Shown piece after piece: positions 47,122 to 55,644 of a DNA stretch of 64,000 nucleotides. Position 1 is the first letter of the stretch; each line of letters begins with the position of its first letter. The position numbers and the translations under genes are program-made. The stretch lies in NCBI GenBank assembly GCA_963841705.1, contig CAWJDY010000005.1, positions 38,824 through 102,823 on the forward strand, in the 5' to 3' direction. Under the pieces are notes generated by a model. That model was not told the DNA's origin. It saw nothing but the letters and a program-made list of their open reading frames with translations, and ran no database searches. The stretch comes from VAZQ01 sp963841705. Lineage in GTDB: Bacteria; Pseudomonadota; Alphaproteobacteria; Rhizobiales; Xanthobacteraceae.

Positions 47122-47895
47122 ATGAGCTTACGATCGACAATTGAATGGACTGAAGCAACTTGGAATCCGGTCGCGGGTTGTTCTGTGATCTCTCCCGGAT
47201 GCACCAATTGCTATGCAATGCGTTTAGCCGGGCGGCTATCGAGCATGGGCAGCGATAAATATGAGGGGACCACGCGGATCTCAGGCGGTCGGCACAAGTG
47301 GACTGGAGTCATCAAATTTGACGAGGGCGCCCTGGTGCAGCCTTTGCGTTGGAAAAAGGGACGCTTCGTGTTCGTTAACAGCATGTCTGATCTCTTTCAT
47401 GAGGGCGTGACAATTGATTTTATCCATCGTGTTTTCGACGTGATAATCAGGACACCGCAGCATACGTATCAAATATTGACTAAACGAGCAGAAAGGCTAG
47501 CCGAACTTGCACCGAGGCTACCCTGGCCCCTCAATGTATGGATGGGCGTAAGCGTTGAAAGCAGAAACTACCTTTTTAGAGTTAAGCTGCTGCGAACAGT
47601 TCCAGCGAGCGTTAGATTTCTCAGCCTGGAGCCGTTGCTAGGTCCGTTGGATGGACTTTGTCTCGAACAGATTCAGTGGGTTATCGTTGGCGGTGAAAGC
47701 GGGCCAGACGCTAGGCCTATGAGATCAGAGTGGGTCAGATCAATTAGGGATGAGTGTATTCGAACAGGGGTAGCATTCCATTTCAAACAATGGGGCGGAA
47801 CCAACAAGAAGCTAACTGGTCGAATTCTAGATGGAGTGGTATGGGATGAGCGCCCGAATAGGTCCAGCCGGGCCGAATTGGCGCTGCCAATTTAG
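47122..47895 (+). CDS. DUF5131 (phage Gp37/Gp68 family) protein
   Basis: 257 residues starting TIEWTEATWNPVAGCSVISP with GCTNCYAMR: three cysteines as in radical-SAM-like proteins. The rest contains the family blocks FVNSMSDLFHEGV, YQILTKRAERL, NVWMGVSVES, RFLSLEPLLGPL, WVIVGGESGPDARPM and FFKQWGG-like FHFKQWGGTNKK. It is complete. The family occurs in phages and in defence-associated islands; its reaction is not known to me. It is coupled to the GHKL-like gene. Confidence 0.85.
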   Translation: MSLRSTIEWTEATWNPVAGCSVISPGCTNCYAMRLAGRLSSMGSDKYEGTTRISGGRHKWTGVIKFDEGALVQPLRWKKGRFVFVNSMSDLFHEGVTIDFIHRVFDVIIRTPQHTYQILTKRAERLAELAPRLPWPLNVWMGVSVESRNYLFRVKLLRTVPASVRFLSLEPLLGPLDGLCLEQIQWVIVGGESGPDARPMRSEWVRSIRDECIRTGVAFHFKQWGGTNKKLTGRILDGVVWDERPNRSSRAELALPI

Positions 47896-48023
47896 AGTTC
47901 CTTTGGTTGTGCCACAAATTCGTAAGCCGTGGGTCGGCACGCTCCTGGCGAAATCCGCCTCGGCGCACTCGCCAACTTGGCTGAATTGCGTTGAAGGGAC
48001 CCTCTGCGCGAGTTCCCTCGTTC

Positions 48024-48548
48024 CTACGCCTCCCGCCCCGGCACCGGCTGCATCTTGCCCGTGGCGCCCATCGGCAGCTCGGTCTCGGCGTGAAACTGCC
48101 GGCCGACGGCGGCAAGCATCGCGTCATCGCCGGCGCGCCCGATCAGGGTGACGCCGAACGGAATGCCGTCGGGCAGGATCGCGGCGGGGACCGACAGCGC
48201 GCAGAGATCGAGCAGATTGACGAAATTGGTGTAGGTGCCGAGCCGGCTGTTGAGTTCGATCGGGTCCGCGAGCATCTCGTCCACGCGATAGGCGCGCGGG
48301 ATGGTGGGAAGCGCGAGCGCATGGATGCGCGCGAACGCGCGCTCGCAGGCGCGCCGCAGCTCCTGCAGCTGATAGAATGCGGCAAACGCGTCCGCCGCGC
48401 TGTATTGCGCGCCGCCGAGGATGATCTGCCGCGTGATCGGGTGGATGGATTGCGGCGCTGTCTCGATCACCGAGCGCGCGGCGATATAGCGCTCGGTCAC
48501 CCATGGCCCTTCGTAGAGCAGCCGTGCGGTCCGGTAGAACGGCTCCAT
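48024..48548 (-). pseudogene. Fragment of an allophanate hydrolase/amidase (AtzF-like)
   Basis: 174 residues reading FYRTARLLYEGPWVTERYIA, QIILGGAQYSAADAFAAFYQ, LPTIPRAYRVDEMLADPIEL and ALSVPAAILPDGIPFGVTLI, the second half of the amidase domain of AtzF-type allophanate hydrolases. The N-terminal half with the catalytic Lys and Ser residues is missing; upstream the sequence runs into a truncated hicB. Confidence 0.75.
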
Positions 48549-48775
48549 GTCGATCTCGGCACGAGGTCACCTCCTTTAGCCTTTAGGCTTCGGCGGGGGA
48601 TATTGCGCGCCGGATACGTCAGCAACGCCAAGCCAAGCGCCTCCTGCGCCTGGGTCGTCGCATCAGCCTCACCTCTCCCCTCGGTGATCGCCTCTGGAAC
48701 GTCCGGAAAACTCACCACAATCACGCCGCGCTTCTCACCGGGCTCGAAGCGGGCTCGATAAACAAAAGTCCTCAT
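48497..48775 (-). pseudogene. HicB-type antitoxin, 3' truncated
   Basis: Starts MRTFVYRARFEPGEKRGVIV, SFPDVPEAITEGRGEADATT, QAQEALGLALLTYPARNIPR: the HicB RNase-H-like fold. After about residue 72 (near 48555) the frame runs antisense into the amidase fragment, so the C-terminal part is lost. A hicA fragment lies upstream at 49096-49247. Confidence 0.7.
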
Positions 48776-48853
48776 TGCACCTTCTCCAACGTCAGGGACA
48801 GCGCATCTAGTATTGCGTTCTCGAGGTTCGAATCATATCGACGCATCGATCAA

Positions 48854-48957
48854 CCTCGTCCTGAGGAGCGCGCACCGATCTCGGGTTTACCCGAGATCGG
48901 CACATCAAATGCGCAAGTCGGCTATAGCCGACTTGCGCCGCGCGTCTCGAAGGACGG
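48854..48957. repeat. Composite nested palindromic repeat, copy 2
   Basis: The same mosaic as 16097-16200: outer CCTCGTCCTGAGGAGCGC ... GCGTCTCGAAGGACG with inserted CGATCTCGGG/CCCGAGATCG and GCAAGTCGGCT/AGCCGACTTGC hairpins. A further inverted piece (GGCCATCCTTCGAGACGGGC ... CTCCTCAGGATGAGG) follows to about 49030. It separates hicA from hicB. Confidence 0.85.
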
Positions 48958-49095
48958 CCACAAGCGAGATCGTGCCAGCGGCCATCCTTCGAGACGGGCG
49001 CATGCAGGCATGCGCCCTCCTCAGGATGAGGTCTGCGGGTTTAAGCTCCAGCTGCTCGATTTCGATTGGTTTCATGGAATCAATACACCAGGTCT

Positions 49096-49247
49096 TCAAT
49101 CAAGACCGAGCGCTTTCCTGATCTTCTTCGCCGTCTTCTTCGCCGTCCTGGGATCAATCTCCCTCGCCGGCAGCGTCGTTACCTTGTCGCCCACCCAAAT
49201 CATCGCGTGGCCGCCCTTGCCGCGCAATTGGCGCGCCACGGTCGATG
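49096..49247 (-). pseudogene. HicA-type toxin fragment
   Basis: About 50 codons, VARQLRGKGGHAMIWVGDKV, TTLPAREIDPRTAKK and KIRKALGLD, matching the C-terminal half of HicA-type dsRBD toxins including the G-x-H active-site region. The N-terminus is lost at the short duplicated segment 49229-49283. Confidence 0.6.
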
Positions 49248-49283
49248 AAGATTGGCATTATTCGTTCGCCGTGGCGCTATGAT
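49229..49283 (+). repeat. 55 bp duplicated coding scrap, copy 1 (second at 51718-51772)
   Basis: The plus strand reads N-W-R-A-T-V-D-E-D-W-H-Y-S-F-A-V-A-L-stop; the copy at 51718 reads Q-W-R-G-T-V-D-E-D-G-Y-Y-A-F-A-V-A-L-stop. About 47 of 55 bases agree. It appears to be the end of an unknown protein left beside two broken toxin-antitoxin loci. Confidence 0.6.
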
Positions 49284-49435
49284 GCTGGCCGCCAAGCTGC
49301 GCCTCAGCTCACGTGCAACGCCCAAACCACTCTTACATTCTACGACGGCAGCCGGCGCCAATCTTGATTTTTGGCATCGCCTCGCCCTTCGGGTTCGAGT
49401 AATGTCAGCCTCGAAAAACGGAGTGGCCAATCGCC

Positions 49436-49666
49436 ATGACGGAGCATCCTCGTATTTCGCTCGCCCCCGACGTGCTTGCCGGCAAGCCGGTCATCCGCGG
49501 GACGCGGCTCTCTGTGGAATTCATGATCGGCCTGATGGCCGACGGATGGAGCGAGGCCGATATCCTTGGCAGTTACCCGGGTGTTGCACACGAAGACATC
49601 ATCGCATGTCTCGCCTATGCGCGCGATATGCTGAGCTCGGAGAAAGTGTTCCCGAGCGCAGCTTGA
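49436..49666 (+). CDS. DUF433 family antitoxin
   Basis: 76 residues: PRISLAPDVLAGKPVIRGTR, LSVEFMIGLMADGWSEADIL, YPGVAHEDIIACLAYARDML. This is the standard DUF433 helix-turn-helix antitoxin. It is followed one base later by the DUF5615 toxin gene. Confidence 0.88.
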   Translation: MTEHPRISLAPDVLAGKPVIRGTRLSVEFMIGLMADGWSEADILGSYPGVAHEDIIACLAYARDMLSSEKVFPSAA

Positions 49667-49667
49667 T

Positions 49668-50024
49668 ATGCGCTTTCTCGCCAACGAGAATCTCCCAGGT
49701 ACCGCGGTCGGCGCCCTTGAGGCAGCGGGGCACGACATCGTTTGGGTCAGGACGGCAGCGCCGGGCACGACCGATCCGAACGTGCTGGCGTGGGCGGCCC
49801 GCGAAGAGCGCATTCTGCTTACCTTCGACAAGGATTTCGGCGAGCTAGCCAGAGGATCACAGCTACCGCGAACGTGCGGTGTCGTCTTGCTGCGCATGCC
49901 GATGCCAAGGCCCGGCGATGTGGGACAGCGGCTCGCCGACCTGATAACGGCGCGTGACGATTGGGCGGGTCACTTCTCGGTCATCGAGCCCGGCCGCGTC
50001 CGCATGCGACCGCTCGGCGAGTAA
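49668..50024 (+). CDS. DUF5615 PIN-like toxin
   Basis: 118 residues. PIN-like active-site regions are MRFLANENLPGTAVGALEAA and ERILLTFDKDFGELARGSQL, with Asp/Glu residues in the usual places. Partner of DUF433; the pair looks intact. Confidence 0.88.
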   Translation: MRFLANENLPGTAVGALEAAGHDIVWVRTAAPGTTDPNVLAWAAREERILLTFDKDFGELARGSQLPRTCGVVLLRMPMPRPGDVGQRLADLITARDDWAGHFSVIEPGRVRMRPLGE

Positions 50025-50192
50025 AGGAAGGCTCTGGCGTAGCGACGGCTGCTCGACGGCTATTGTGGCGTACTCTGGCGTAGACTGGCGCGCCCAGGCG
50101 AGCCGATCGCAGCATGCCGTCGAGCTCACCTCGTGAGGCGAGCTCGGCCTTGAGACTGCCGATCTTAACAAGATTGTCGAGCTCCACTTTGC

Positions 50193-50558
50193 TCATAAGC
50201 CAACGTCCTTTTCAGAACCAAGAATGAAAATCTTTGGCTGAACACTCACCTTGCTGACGAACGAGTCCTTTTGAGCAGCTTTGCGCTTCCAATCGTGCGG
50301 AGAAAGAAAAATCGGGCTTACTTTACGATGCAACATGGTCTCTGCGTCATTCAGCGCGGTATAGAGCCCGGAATAATCCAGCTCATCGCCAATGACCATG
50401 ACATCAACGTCACTCGATGCCGTATCCGTGCCTTTGGCTACCGATCCGAACACAAATGCCGCTCTAATCTTGTCGGAGTACGGCTCAAGCGATTTTCTGA
50501 TCGGCTCTACTGATCCTATTGTCTTCTGCGAAAACGCCTTGCCGATGGCCTCTGCCAT
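50193..50558 (-). CDS. Nucleotidyltransferase-domain protein, N-terminally truncated
   Basis: The nucleotidyltransferase motif is AAFVFGSVAKGTDTASSDVD with VDVMVIGDEL, and the C-terminus FILGSEKDVGL is the family end. Relatives begin with a winged-helix DNA-binding domain of about 90 residues, which is missing here; sequence upstream of about 50600 has no similarity. ATG 50558 is a possible but probably accidental start. The truncated 5' end faces the truncated 5' end of a relE-type fragment about 100 bases away. Confidence 0.6.
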   Translation of the reverse strand: MAEAIGKAFSQKTIGSVEPIRKSLEPYSDKIRAAFVFGSVAKGTDTASSDVDVMVIGDELDYSGLYTALNDAETMLHRKVSPIFLSPHDWKRKAAQKDSFVSKVSVQPKIFILGSEKDVGL

Positions 50559-50699
50559 CCAAGAAGGCAACGCGGGGCGAAGCTGGAATGAGCGCCTGCT
50601 TGAACGGGTTGCGCGGAATGCCGTAGCCGGACGCCGGATCGTCCATTGGATCATCATAACCCTTGCCTGTAAGTCATCCATTGGAGTAGTATCCAGCAT

Positions 50700-50852
50700 G
50701 TCGCGGCCTACTACCACAGCGACGCGATGCCGATCTTCGCCCTGACCGCCTACGCCAAGAACGAGCGGGCGGACCTCAGCCAGGCCGACCGCAACGACTT
50801 CCGCCGGCTGACCGCGCTCCTGGTCGAGCGTTACGCGAGGAGAACACGATGA
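50700..50852 (+). pseudogene. RelE/HigB-type toxin, C-terminal fragment
   Basis: Reads VAAYYHSDAMPIFALTAYAK, NERADLSQADRNDFRRLTAL and LVERYARR before a stop that overlaps the next ATG (ATGA). The motif Y-A-K-N-E-x-x-D-L-S is typical of RelE/HigB toxins of the NadT/DUF1044 type. The first half of the gene is gone. Confidence 0.7.
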
Positions 50853-51148
50853 CGAGCAAAGTGGCCGAGAGCATCCGGCGCGGTCTGGAGGAGGCGCTGG
50901 CCTATGCCGAAGGCACGGCGGACACCAGCCGCTACGGCATTCACGTCCCGGCCGCTATCGACGTGAAGGCGATCCGGACCAAGCTCAACATGACCCAGCA
51001 AGAGTTCGCCGGGCGGTTCGGGTTCAGCATCAATACGCTGCGCCATTGGGAGCAGGGCCGCCGCGTGCCGGAGGGGCCGACCCGCGCCTATCTCCTGGTC
51101 ATCGACCGCAACCCCAAGGCCGTCCAGAAGGCGCTGAGGGTGGCATGA
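50849..51148 (+). CDS. HigA/NadS-type HTH antitoxin
   Basis: 99 residues with an XRE helix-turn-helix, IRTKLNMTQQEFAGRFGFSI and NTLRHWEQGRRVPEGPTRAY, then the conserved VIDRNPKAVQKAL ending of NadS. The antitoxin is intact but its toxin is reduced to a fragment. Confidence 0.82.
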   Translation: MTSKVAESIRRGLEEALAYAEGTADTSRYGIHVPAAIDVKAIRTKLNMTQQEFAGRFGFSINTLRHWEQGRRVPEGPTRAYLLVIDRNPKAVQKALRVA

Positions 51149-51169
51149 GCGCCGTGCTTCCGCTTCGCG

Positions 51170-51391
51170 CCGCGCTCAGGGCTGGAAAGCCTGAGCGAGC
51201 CGCATGTGAAACACCTGGAAGGGAAGCTGTGGGAATTGCGGCTGACGGGCCGCGATGGAATAGCCCGCGCGCTCTAGGTCACGGCGATCGGCCGCCGGGT
51301 TGTCGTCGTTCGGGCATTCGTGAAGAAGACACAGAAGACACCGCGCGCCGAGATCGACCTTGCGCTGCGGCGAGCAAGGGAGATCACATGA
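51170..51391 (+). pseudogene. Gp49/HigB-like toxin, truncated and with an in-frame stop
   Basis: Reads LESLSEPHVKHLEGKLWELR, LTGRDGIARAL, a TAG at 51275-51277, then VTAIGRRVVVVRAFVKKTQK and IDLALRRAREI. This is the phage-derived Gp49-like (HigB) family. The N-terminal half is missing and the stop replaces what should be a tyrosine codon. Its 3' end overlaps the following antitoxin start. Confidence 0.75.
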
Positions 51392-51669
51392 CAATCCCAT
51401 TCGAGAAGCTCAAGGCTCGCCTGCTGGCCAACCCCAAGGTCAAGGCCGAGTATGACGCGTTCGCTCCGGAGTTCGAGATTTCTGCCGAATTGCTCAAAGC
51501 TCGTTTGCGGGCGGGCCTCTCGCAGTCCGAACTGGCTGCCCGCATGGGAACCAGCCAGTCCACCATTGCCCGACTGGAGAGCGGCCAGACGCTGCCGAGC
51601 ACCAAGACGTTGTTGCGCTATGCCCAGGCGACCGGCAACAAGTTCCACGTGCGGCTCTCGGCTGCTTGA
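51388..51669 (+). CDS. XRE-family antitoxin of a Gp49-type pair
   Basis: 93 residues with EISAELLKARLRAGLSQSEL, AARMGTSQSTIARLESGQTL, the XRE helix-turn-helix. It is the normal second gene of a HigBA/Gp49 module and remains intact while the toxin is broken. Confidence 0.82.
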   Translation: MTIPFEKLKARLLANPKVKAEYDAFAPEFEISAELLKARLRAGLSQSELAARMGTSQSTIARLESGQTLPSTKTLLRYAQATGNKFHVRLSAA

Positions 51670-51838
51670 TGCGGTATTCGCGAACGGCAGGCAACGATAT
51701 CGTACAAAATCGCACAGTGGCGCGGCACGGTCGATGAAGATGGGTACTACGCGTTCGCCGTGGCGCTATGATGGACTATCCGACGCCGCGATAAACCGCG
51801 CCGGCGCAGCGGCGGATTATCGAAAGTACTGCGATGTG

Positions 51839-52234
51839 TCAGGCTGCGGCCCGTTTCGCGGCGCGTCGCGCCTGCTTGGGCGGTGGAATGAGAAGGTCGG
51901 CCGGCACGCGAAAACGCGCACGCAACCGCTGGACCATCGCCATGCTGAGTTCCTTCTTGCCCCGCAGAACTTCGCTCACTCGGCTCGGTGTTCCGAGGAT
52001 TGGGACCAGGTCGGCTCGTGTTAGTCCATGCTGGTCCATGAGGTGCCGGATTAGTTCCGCCGTGCTCGGGCGGCGCCGCGGCCACTTACTCTCCTCATAG
52101 GCGGCAATGAGACGCGCCTGCGCCTGGAGCTGAGCGACATCGGCCGGGTTCTCTGAATTCCAGAGCCGATCGACGAGGGCTCGCGCGCGTGCAAGTTCTG
52201 CATGGCTGTCGATCAAAATCAGGGTCGCATCCAT
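51839..52234 (-). CDS. higA: HigA-type antitoxin
   Basis: 131 residues: long helical N-terminal part, then RPSTAELIRHLMDQHGLTRA, DLVPILGTPSRVSEVLRGKK (helix-turn-helix) and ELSMAMVQRLRARF. This is the HigA type that follows an mRNA-interferase HigB. Start ATG 52234 overlaps the HigB stop (TGATG). Confidence 0.83.
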   Translation of the reverse strand: MDATLILIDSHAELARARALVDRLWNSENPADVAQLQAQARLIAAYEESKWPRRRPSTAELIRHLMDQHGLTRADLVPILGTPSRVSEVLRGKKELSMAMVQRLRARFRVPADLLIPPPKQARRAAKRAAA

Positions 52235-52543
52235 CACACGGTCTCCGCATCAATCCTGTCGTACTCTGCATGGCTGCCGAAGAATCGGATCGCGAGGGCC
52301 CCCGCCCGGTACTGGAGGGCCGCTACCAATCGGTAGTCGTTGCCCTTGACGTTGAACACAACGCGGCTGCCTGAGAATGCTTGCTTTCGGATACGACGCC
52401 TTGACATCCTCCGGGTTGCGCCAATTGGCGCGGGTTACAATGTCGAGCCAAGCCTCATATTGCGATCTGGCGGCCTTGATGCCCTTGTGGCCCGCGTGAT
52501 CGGCCAGATAGCCTTCGACCACGTCCGTGCCGATTACGATCAT
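52234..52543 (-). pseudogene. higB: HigB mRNA interferase, frameshifted
   Basis: Begins MIVIGTDVVEGYLADHAGHK, ANWRNPEDVKASYPKAS; a one-base shift near 52378 is needed to continue into SGSRVVFNVKGNDYRLVAAL, RAGALAIRFFGSHAEYDRID and stop at 52234. Without it the toxin lacks its catalytic C-terminal half. A miscalled base is an alternative. Confidence 0.8.
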
Positions 52544-53035
52544 CGACTAAAGATAGCACGGATTTCCAAAAATTGGAAGGAGCGTACCGGCGGGCGGGAG
52601 CGGGTGACCGGCGCCTCCCGGTCGTCGGAGCGTGCTCTGGCGTAAGTGGCGCGCCGGTCAGAATAAAACTGCGAACACCTATGTTATTGAGATTCCGTTG
52701 TAATTTCGTGCGATTGAAAGACGATTTGCAGCTCTTGAACGTTCCGCAGACCTGCGCGTCGCATGGCCCAAGCTACCGCGCGCATCCTCGACTCTACCTG
52801 CGCTGTCGAGCGGGGGCTTGGAGAATGAGCGGACTACTCCGCGTGCAACCTTTAGGAGAGGTCAATTAAGCCTGCAATCAAATGAGATTTTTGGCAGAAC
52901 GAACCCAATTCCGGAGAGATCGCGTCGTCGTGCCAATTGCGCGCAAGCATTTGTTGCCGGACCCGCTGTTTTTCCGCTGTATTTTCAGCGGGCGGTCTCG
53001 TCGGAGTGAACGGCACGTCGCGGTGACGTTGTGCG
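52544..53035. other. Spacer without recognisable genes
   Basis: About 490 bases with only short frames. The last part may hold decayed sequence of the permease gene whose end is recognisable from 53036 on. Confidence 0.4.
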
Positions 53036-53167
53036 AAGTTCTTCACCACGTTCCGAGTTGGACGAGCAACAACGCTTTCGTTGGCGGTGGTGATGTGCGT
53101 CCTGTCGGCGATTGGGGCGATAGTGAAAGTCATTCGCATTGATCCGGCGATGGTATTTACGCGATGA
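53036..53167 (+). pseudogene. C-terminus of an FtsX/DevC-type ABC permease
   Basis: Reads AKFFTTFRVGRATTLSLAVV, MCVLSAIGAIVKVIRIDPAM, VFTR and stop. The final membrane helix followed by R-x-x-D-P-A-x-x-F is the typical end of DevC/MacB-type permeases. An in-frame stop precedes it. Its stop overlaps the ABC ATPase start (ATGA), so it was once the permease of that transporter. Confidence 0.65.
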
Positions 53168-53907
53168 CGGGGCCGCTCGCAGAGGCTGTCGACATCGTCA
53201 AGTTCTTGGGCCGCGGCGCGGGGCAGGTGCAGGCGCTCAAGGGCATAAGCCTGGCGCTCCCAGGAGGCGAATTGACCCTTCTCATGGGCCCATCGGGGAG
53301 CGGGAAGACCACTCTCCTCTCGATAATGGGATGCATGCTGCGGCCAACGGGCGGTGCTGTCAGGGTATGCGGAAAATCGACTGAAGGCCTCGGCCCCGAG
53401 GAGATGGCCAAGCTTCGGCGCGACCATATTGGGTTTGTCTTTCAGTCGTACCATCTTTTTCCCACGCTCACCGCTGCGGAGAATGTGCAGCTGGTCTTCG
53501 ATGTTCGCGGCGAGAACTCTGCTCGTGCCTTGGCCAAGGCCAAAGACGCGTTGGCCACCGTCGGGCTTCCTCACAAGCTCAAGTCCTTTCCCCTCGAGCT
53601 CAGCGGCGGCGAGCAGCAGCGCGTCGCCATTGCGCGGGCAATTGTCGGGGATGCGTCCGTAATACTGGCGGATGAACCGACGGCTGCCTTGGACAGTGAG
53701 AATGGGCGGGCCATCATGGGCATTCTAGCCGACATTGCCAAGGAGCCGGGTCGCACGGTGCTGGTCGTCTCGCATGATCCGCGTATCTTGCCGTTCGCTA
53801 ATCGCGTCGTTCATATGGAAGATGGCCGTATCGTAAGTGAAGAGCGAAGAGGTGCGGGGCTTTCCGTGAAAAGGGAGGTCGAAGTTGCTATCTTTGGCCG
53901 CGGTTAG
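53164..53907 (+). CDS. ABC transporter ATP-binding protein (DevA/MacB-like)
   Basis: 247 residues, complete. Walker A MGPSGSGKTTLLS (about residues 41-53), Q-loop FVFQSYHLFP, signature LSGGEQQRVAIARA, Walker B VILADEPTAALD and H-loop VVSHD are all present. It belongs to the LolD/MacB/DevA group that serves FtsX-type permeases. A 21-codon frame just downstream (53915-53980, MVLIGLGLILGCSIAATTG) looks like the start of the membrane-fusion partner, cut short. The permease before it is a fragment, so the system is not functional as it stands. Confidence 0.85.
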   Translation: MTGPLAEAVDIVKFLGRGAGQVQALKGISLALPGGELTLLMGPSGSGKTTLLSIMGCMLRPTGGAVRVCGKSTEGLGPEEMAKLRRDHIGFVFQSYHLFPTLTAAENVQLVFDVRGENSARALAKAKDALATVGLPHKLKSFPLELSGGEQQRVAIARAIVGDASVILADEPTAALDSENGRAIMGILADIAKEPGRTVLVVSHDPRILPFANRVVHMEDGRIVSEERRGAGLSVKREVEVAIFGRG

Positions 53908-54121
53908 AAATAAAATGGTCTTAATCGGTCTGGGTTTGATCCTTGGCTGCTCCATCGCGGCCACAACGGGGCTTCTGTAGAACTCGGCAACGGTTGCTCA
54001 CCCCATGAGCCCTAGGCGCCGGAGCCAAACCATGTTGAGCCCGTCTGTATCGCCTAGGTACAGCCAATCCAGGGTCAGACCGGGCCATCTCTCAATGATC
54101 CGAAGAGCAACCTTCATGCCA
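53338..54121. repeat. 785 bp direct tandem duplication, copy 1
   Basis: Covers most of the ABC ATPase gene, the membrane-fusion remnant and the last 118 bases of a phage-type HTH gene. Copy 2 follows immediately at 54123-54906 with the same sequence as far as I can read. Confidence 0.93.
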
Positions 54122-54122
54122 T

Positions 54123-54692
54123 CTGCGGCCAACGGGCGGTGCTGTCAGGGTATGCGGAAAATCGACTGAAGGCCTCGGCCCCGAGGAGATGGCCAAGCTT
54201 CGGCGCGACCATATTGGGTTTGTCTTTCAGTCGTACCATCTTTTTCCCACGCTCACCGCTGCGGAGAATGTGCAGCTGGTCTTCGATGTTCGCGGCGAGA
54301 ACTCTGCTCGTGCCTTGGCCAAGGCCAAAGACGCGTTGGCCACCGTCGGGCTTCCTCACAAGCTCAAGTCCTTTCCCCTCGAGCTCAGCGGCGGCGAGCA
54401 GCAGCGCGTCGCCATTGCGCGGGCAATTGTCGGGGATGCGTCCGTAATACTGGCGGATGAACCGACGGCTGCCTTGGACAGTGAGAATGGGCGGGCCATC
54501 ATGGGCATTCTAGCCGACATTGCCAAGGAGCCGGGTCGCACGGTGCTGGTCGTCTCGCATGATCCGCGTATCTTGCCGTTCGCTAATCGCGTCGTTCATA
54601 TGGAAGATGGCCGTATCGTAAGTGAAGAGCGAAGAGGTGCGGGGCTTTCCGTGAAAAGGGAGGTCGAAGTTGCTATCTTTGGCCGCGGTTAG
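54123..54692 (+). pseudogene. Duplicated ABC ATPase fragment (no Walker A)
   Basis: The second copy of the duplication starts after codon 58 of the ATPase, so Walker A is absent while the signature, Walker B and H-loop are kept. It can start only at an internal ATG (54189). Not expected to function. Confidence 0.88.
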
Positions 54693-54906
54693 AAATAAAA
54701 TGGTCTTAATCGGTCTGGGTTTGATCCTTGGCTGCTCCATCGCGGCCACAACGGGGCTTCTGTAGAACTCGGCAACGGTTGCTCACCCCATGAGCCCTAG
54801 GCGCCGGAGCCAAACCATGTTGAGCCCGTCTGTATCGCCTAGGTACAGCCAATCCAGGGTCAGACCGGGCCATCTCTCAATGATCCGAAGAGCAACCTTC
54901 ATGCCA
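54123..54906. repeat. 785 bp direct tandem duplication, copy 2
   Basis: Matches 53338-54121 at a constant offset of 785 bases. It ends inside the intact HTH gene at 54783-55067, showing that this side is the original continuation. Confidence 0.93.
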
Positions 54907-55067
54907 AGACCAGCCCGCCCCGTCTCCGACATCCACCAGCGCTGCAATTCGATCCCGAGGTCCTCGGCGAAGCGGGCCAAGCCGCCGTGGCCGGTGTAGC
55001 CGAGCGACTCGCGTAGCCGCCGTAGCCGCGCGGCCTGCTCGGGGAACCGATGTTCTTTCTCAGGCAT
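54783..55067 (-). CDS. Phage-type HTH regulator
   Basis: 94 residues: RLRRLRESLGYTGHGGLARF, AEDLGIELQRWWMSETGRAG, VALRIIERWPGLTLDWLYLG, then DGLNMVWLRRLGLMG. The pattern (PGLTLDWLYxGxxDGL) is typical of short XRE-like regulators in rhizobial prophages. Its 3' third is also present in the other copy of the duplication (54003-54121). Confidence 0.7.
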   Translation of the reverse strand: MPEKEHRFPEQAARLRRLRESLGYTGHGGLARFAEDLGIELQRWWMSETGRAGLGMKVALRIIERWPGLTLDWLYLGDTDGLNMVWLRRLGLMG

Positions 55068-55327
55068 GTTGCCTCAATGGTGGGCTGCACCGGCCGGTGC
55101 GGGCTCGGCGATGGCCTGCCCCGTTGCGGCGGCCAGGATCGCAGCGGCGATCGCGCGCAGATTTCTCAACTGGGATCACGAGCTTCGCAACGATAATAAC
55201 GCGAGGGGCCGTCGTGCTCATCCACAGTGAAGCACAGACGGGGGGGCCCCCGCTGGCCGGCGATGATAAGGCCCGCGCGCCCAATCCAAGATCGACTTCG
55301 ATGCGGCCCGCCGTGGCCCGCTCTCAG

Positions 55328-55540
55328 TTAAGAACTAAGACGGCGCCACTCACGCTTTTTGCTTTCGCTCCAGTACGCAGGACCAAAGCCTGGAACATTG
55401 TCCTCCATTTCCTGCTGCATCTGACGCCACTTTTGCTCATCCAACTCACGCTGTGCGGCTTAATTCTTTACGATCTCTCGCGCCGTAAAGTAAGGAATTG
55501 AGCCCAACACCAGTAAAATGAGAATGAGCGTGATCTCCAT
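55328..55540 (-). pseudogene. Small membrane protein with an in-frame stop
   Basis: From ATG 55540 the frame reads MEITLILILLVLGSIPYFTA, REIVKN and TAA (55460-55462), then continues in the same frame AAQRELDEQKWRQMQQEMED, GPAYWSESKKREWRRLSS to 55328. It may be a 26-residue membrane peptide, or a 70-residue protein interrupted by the stop. Confidence 0.45.
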
Positions 55541-55644
55541 GTCCAACCCCCTGGTACTACCCTATGCGTTTCGGATTAAATTAAGGCCGCCTTCCAGGCG
55601 CTAGATGGAATGACCGGCACTTACGAACCTTGGGTGTGAACCGA

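Noticed and set aside
52852..53574. Minus-strand ORF of 240 aa
   Set aside because: It is antisense to the ABC ATPase and permease remnant; part of it recurs in the duplicated segment as expected of a shadow.
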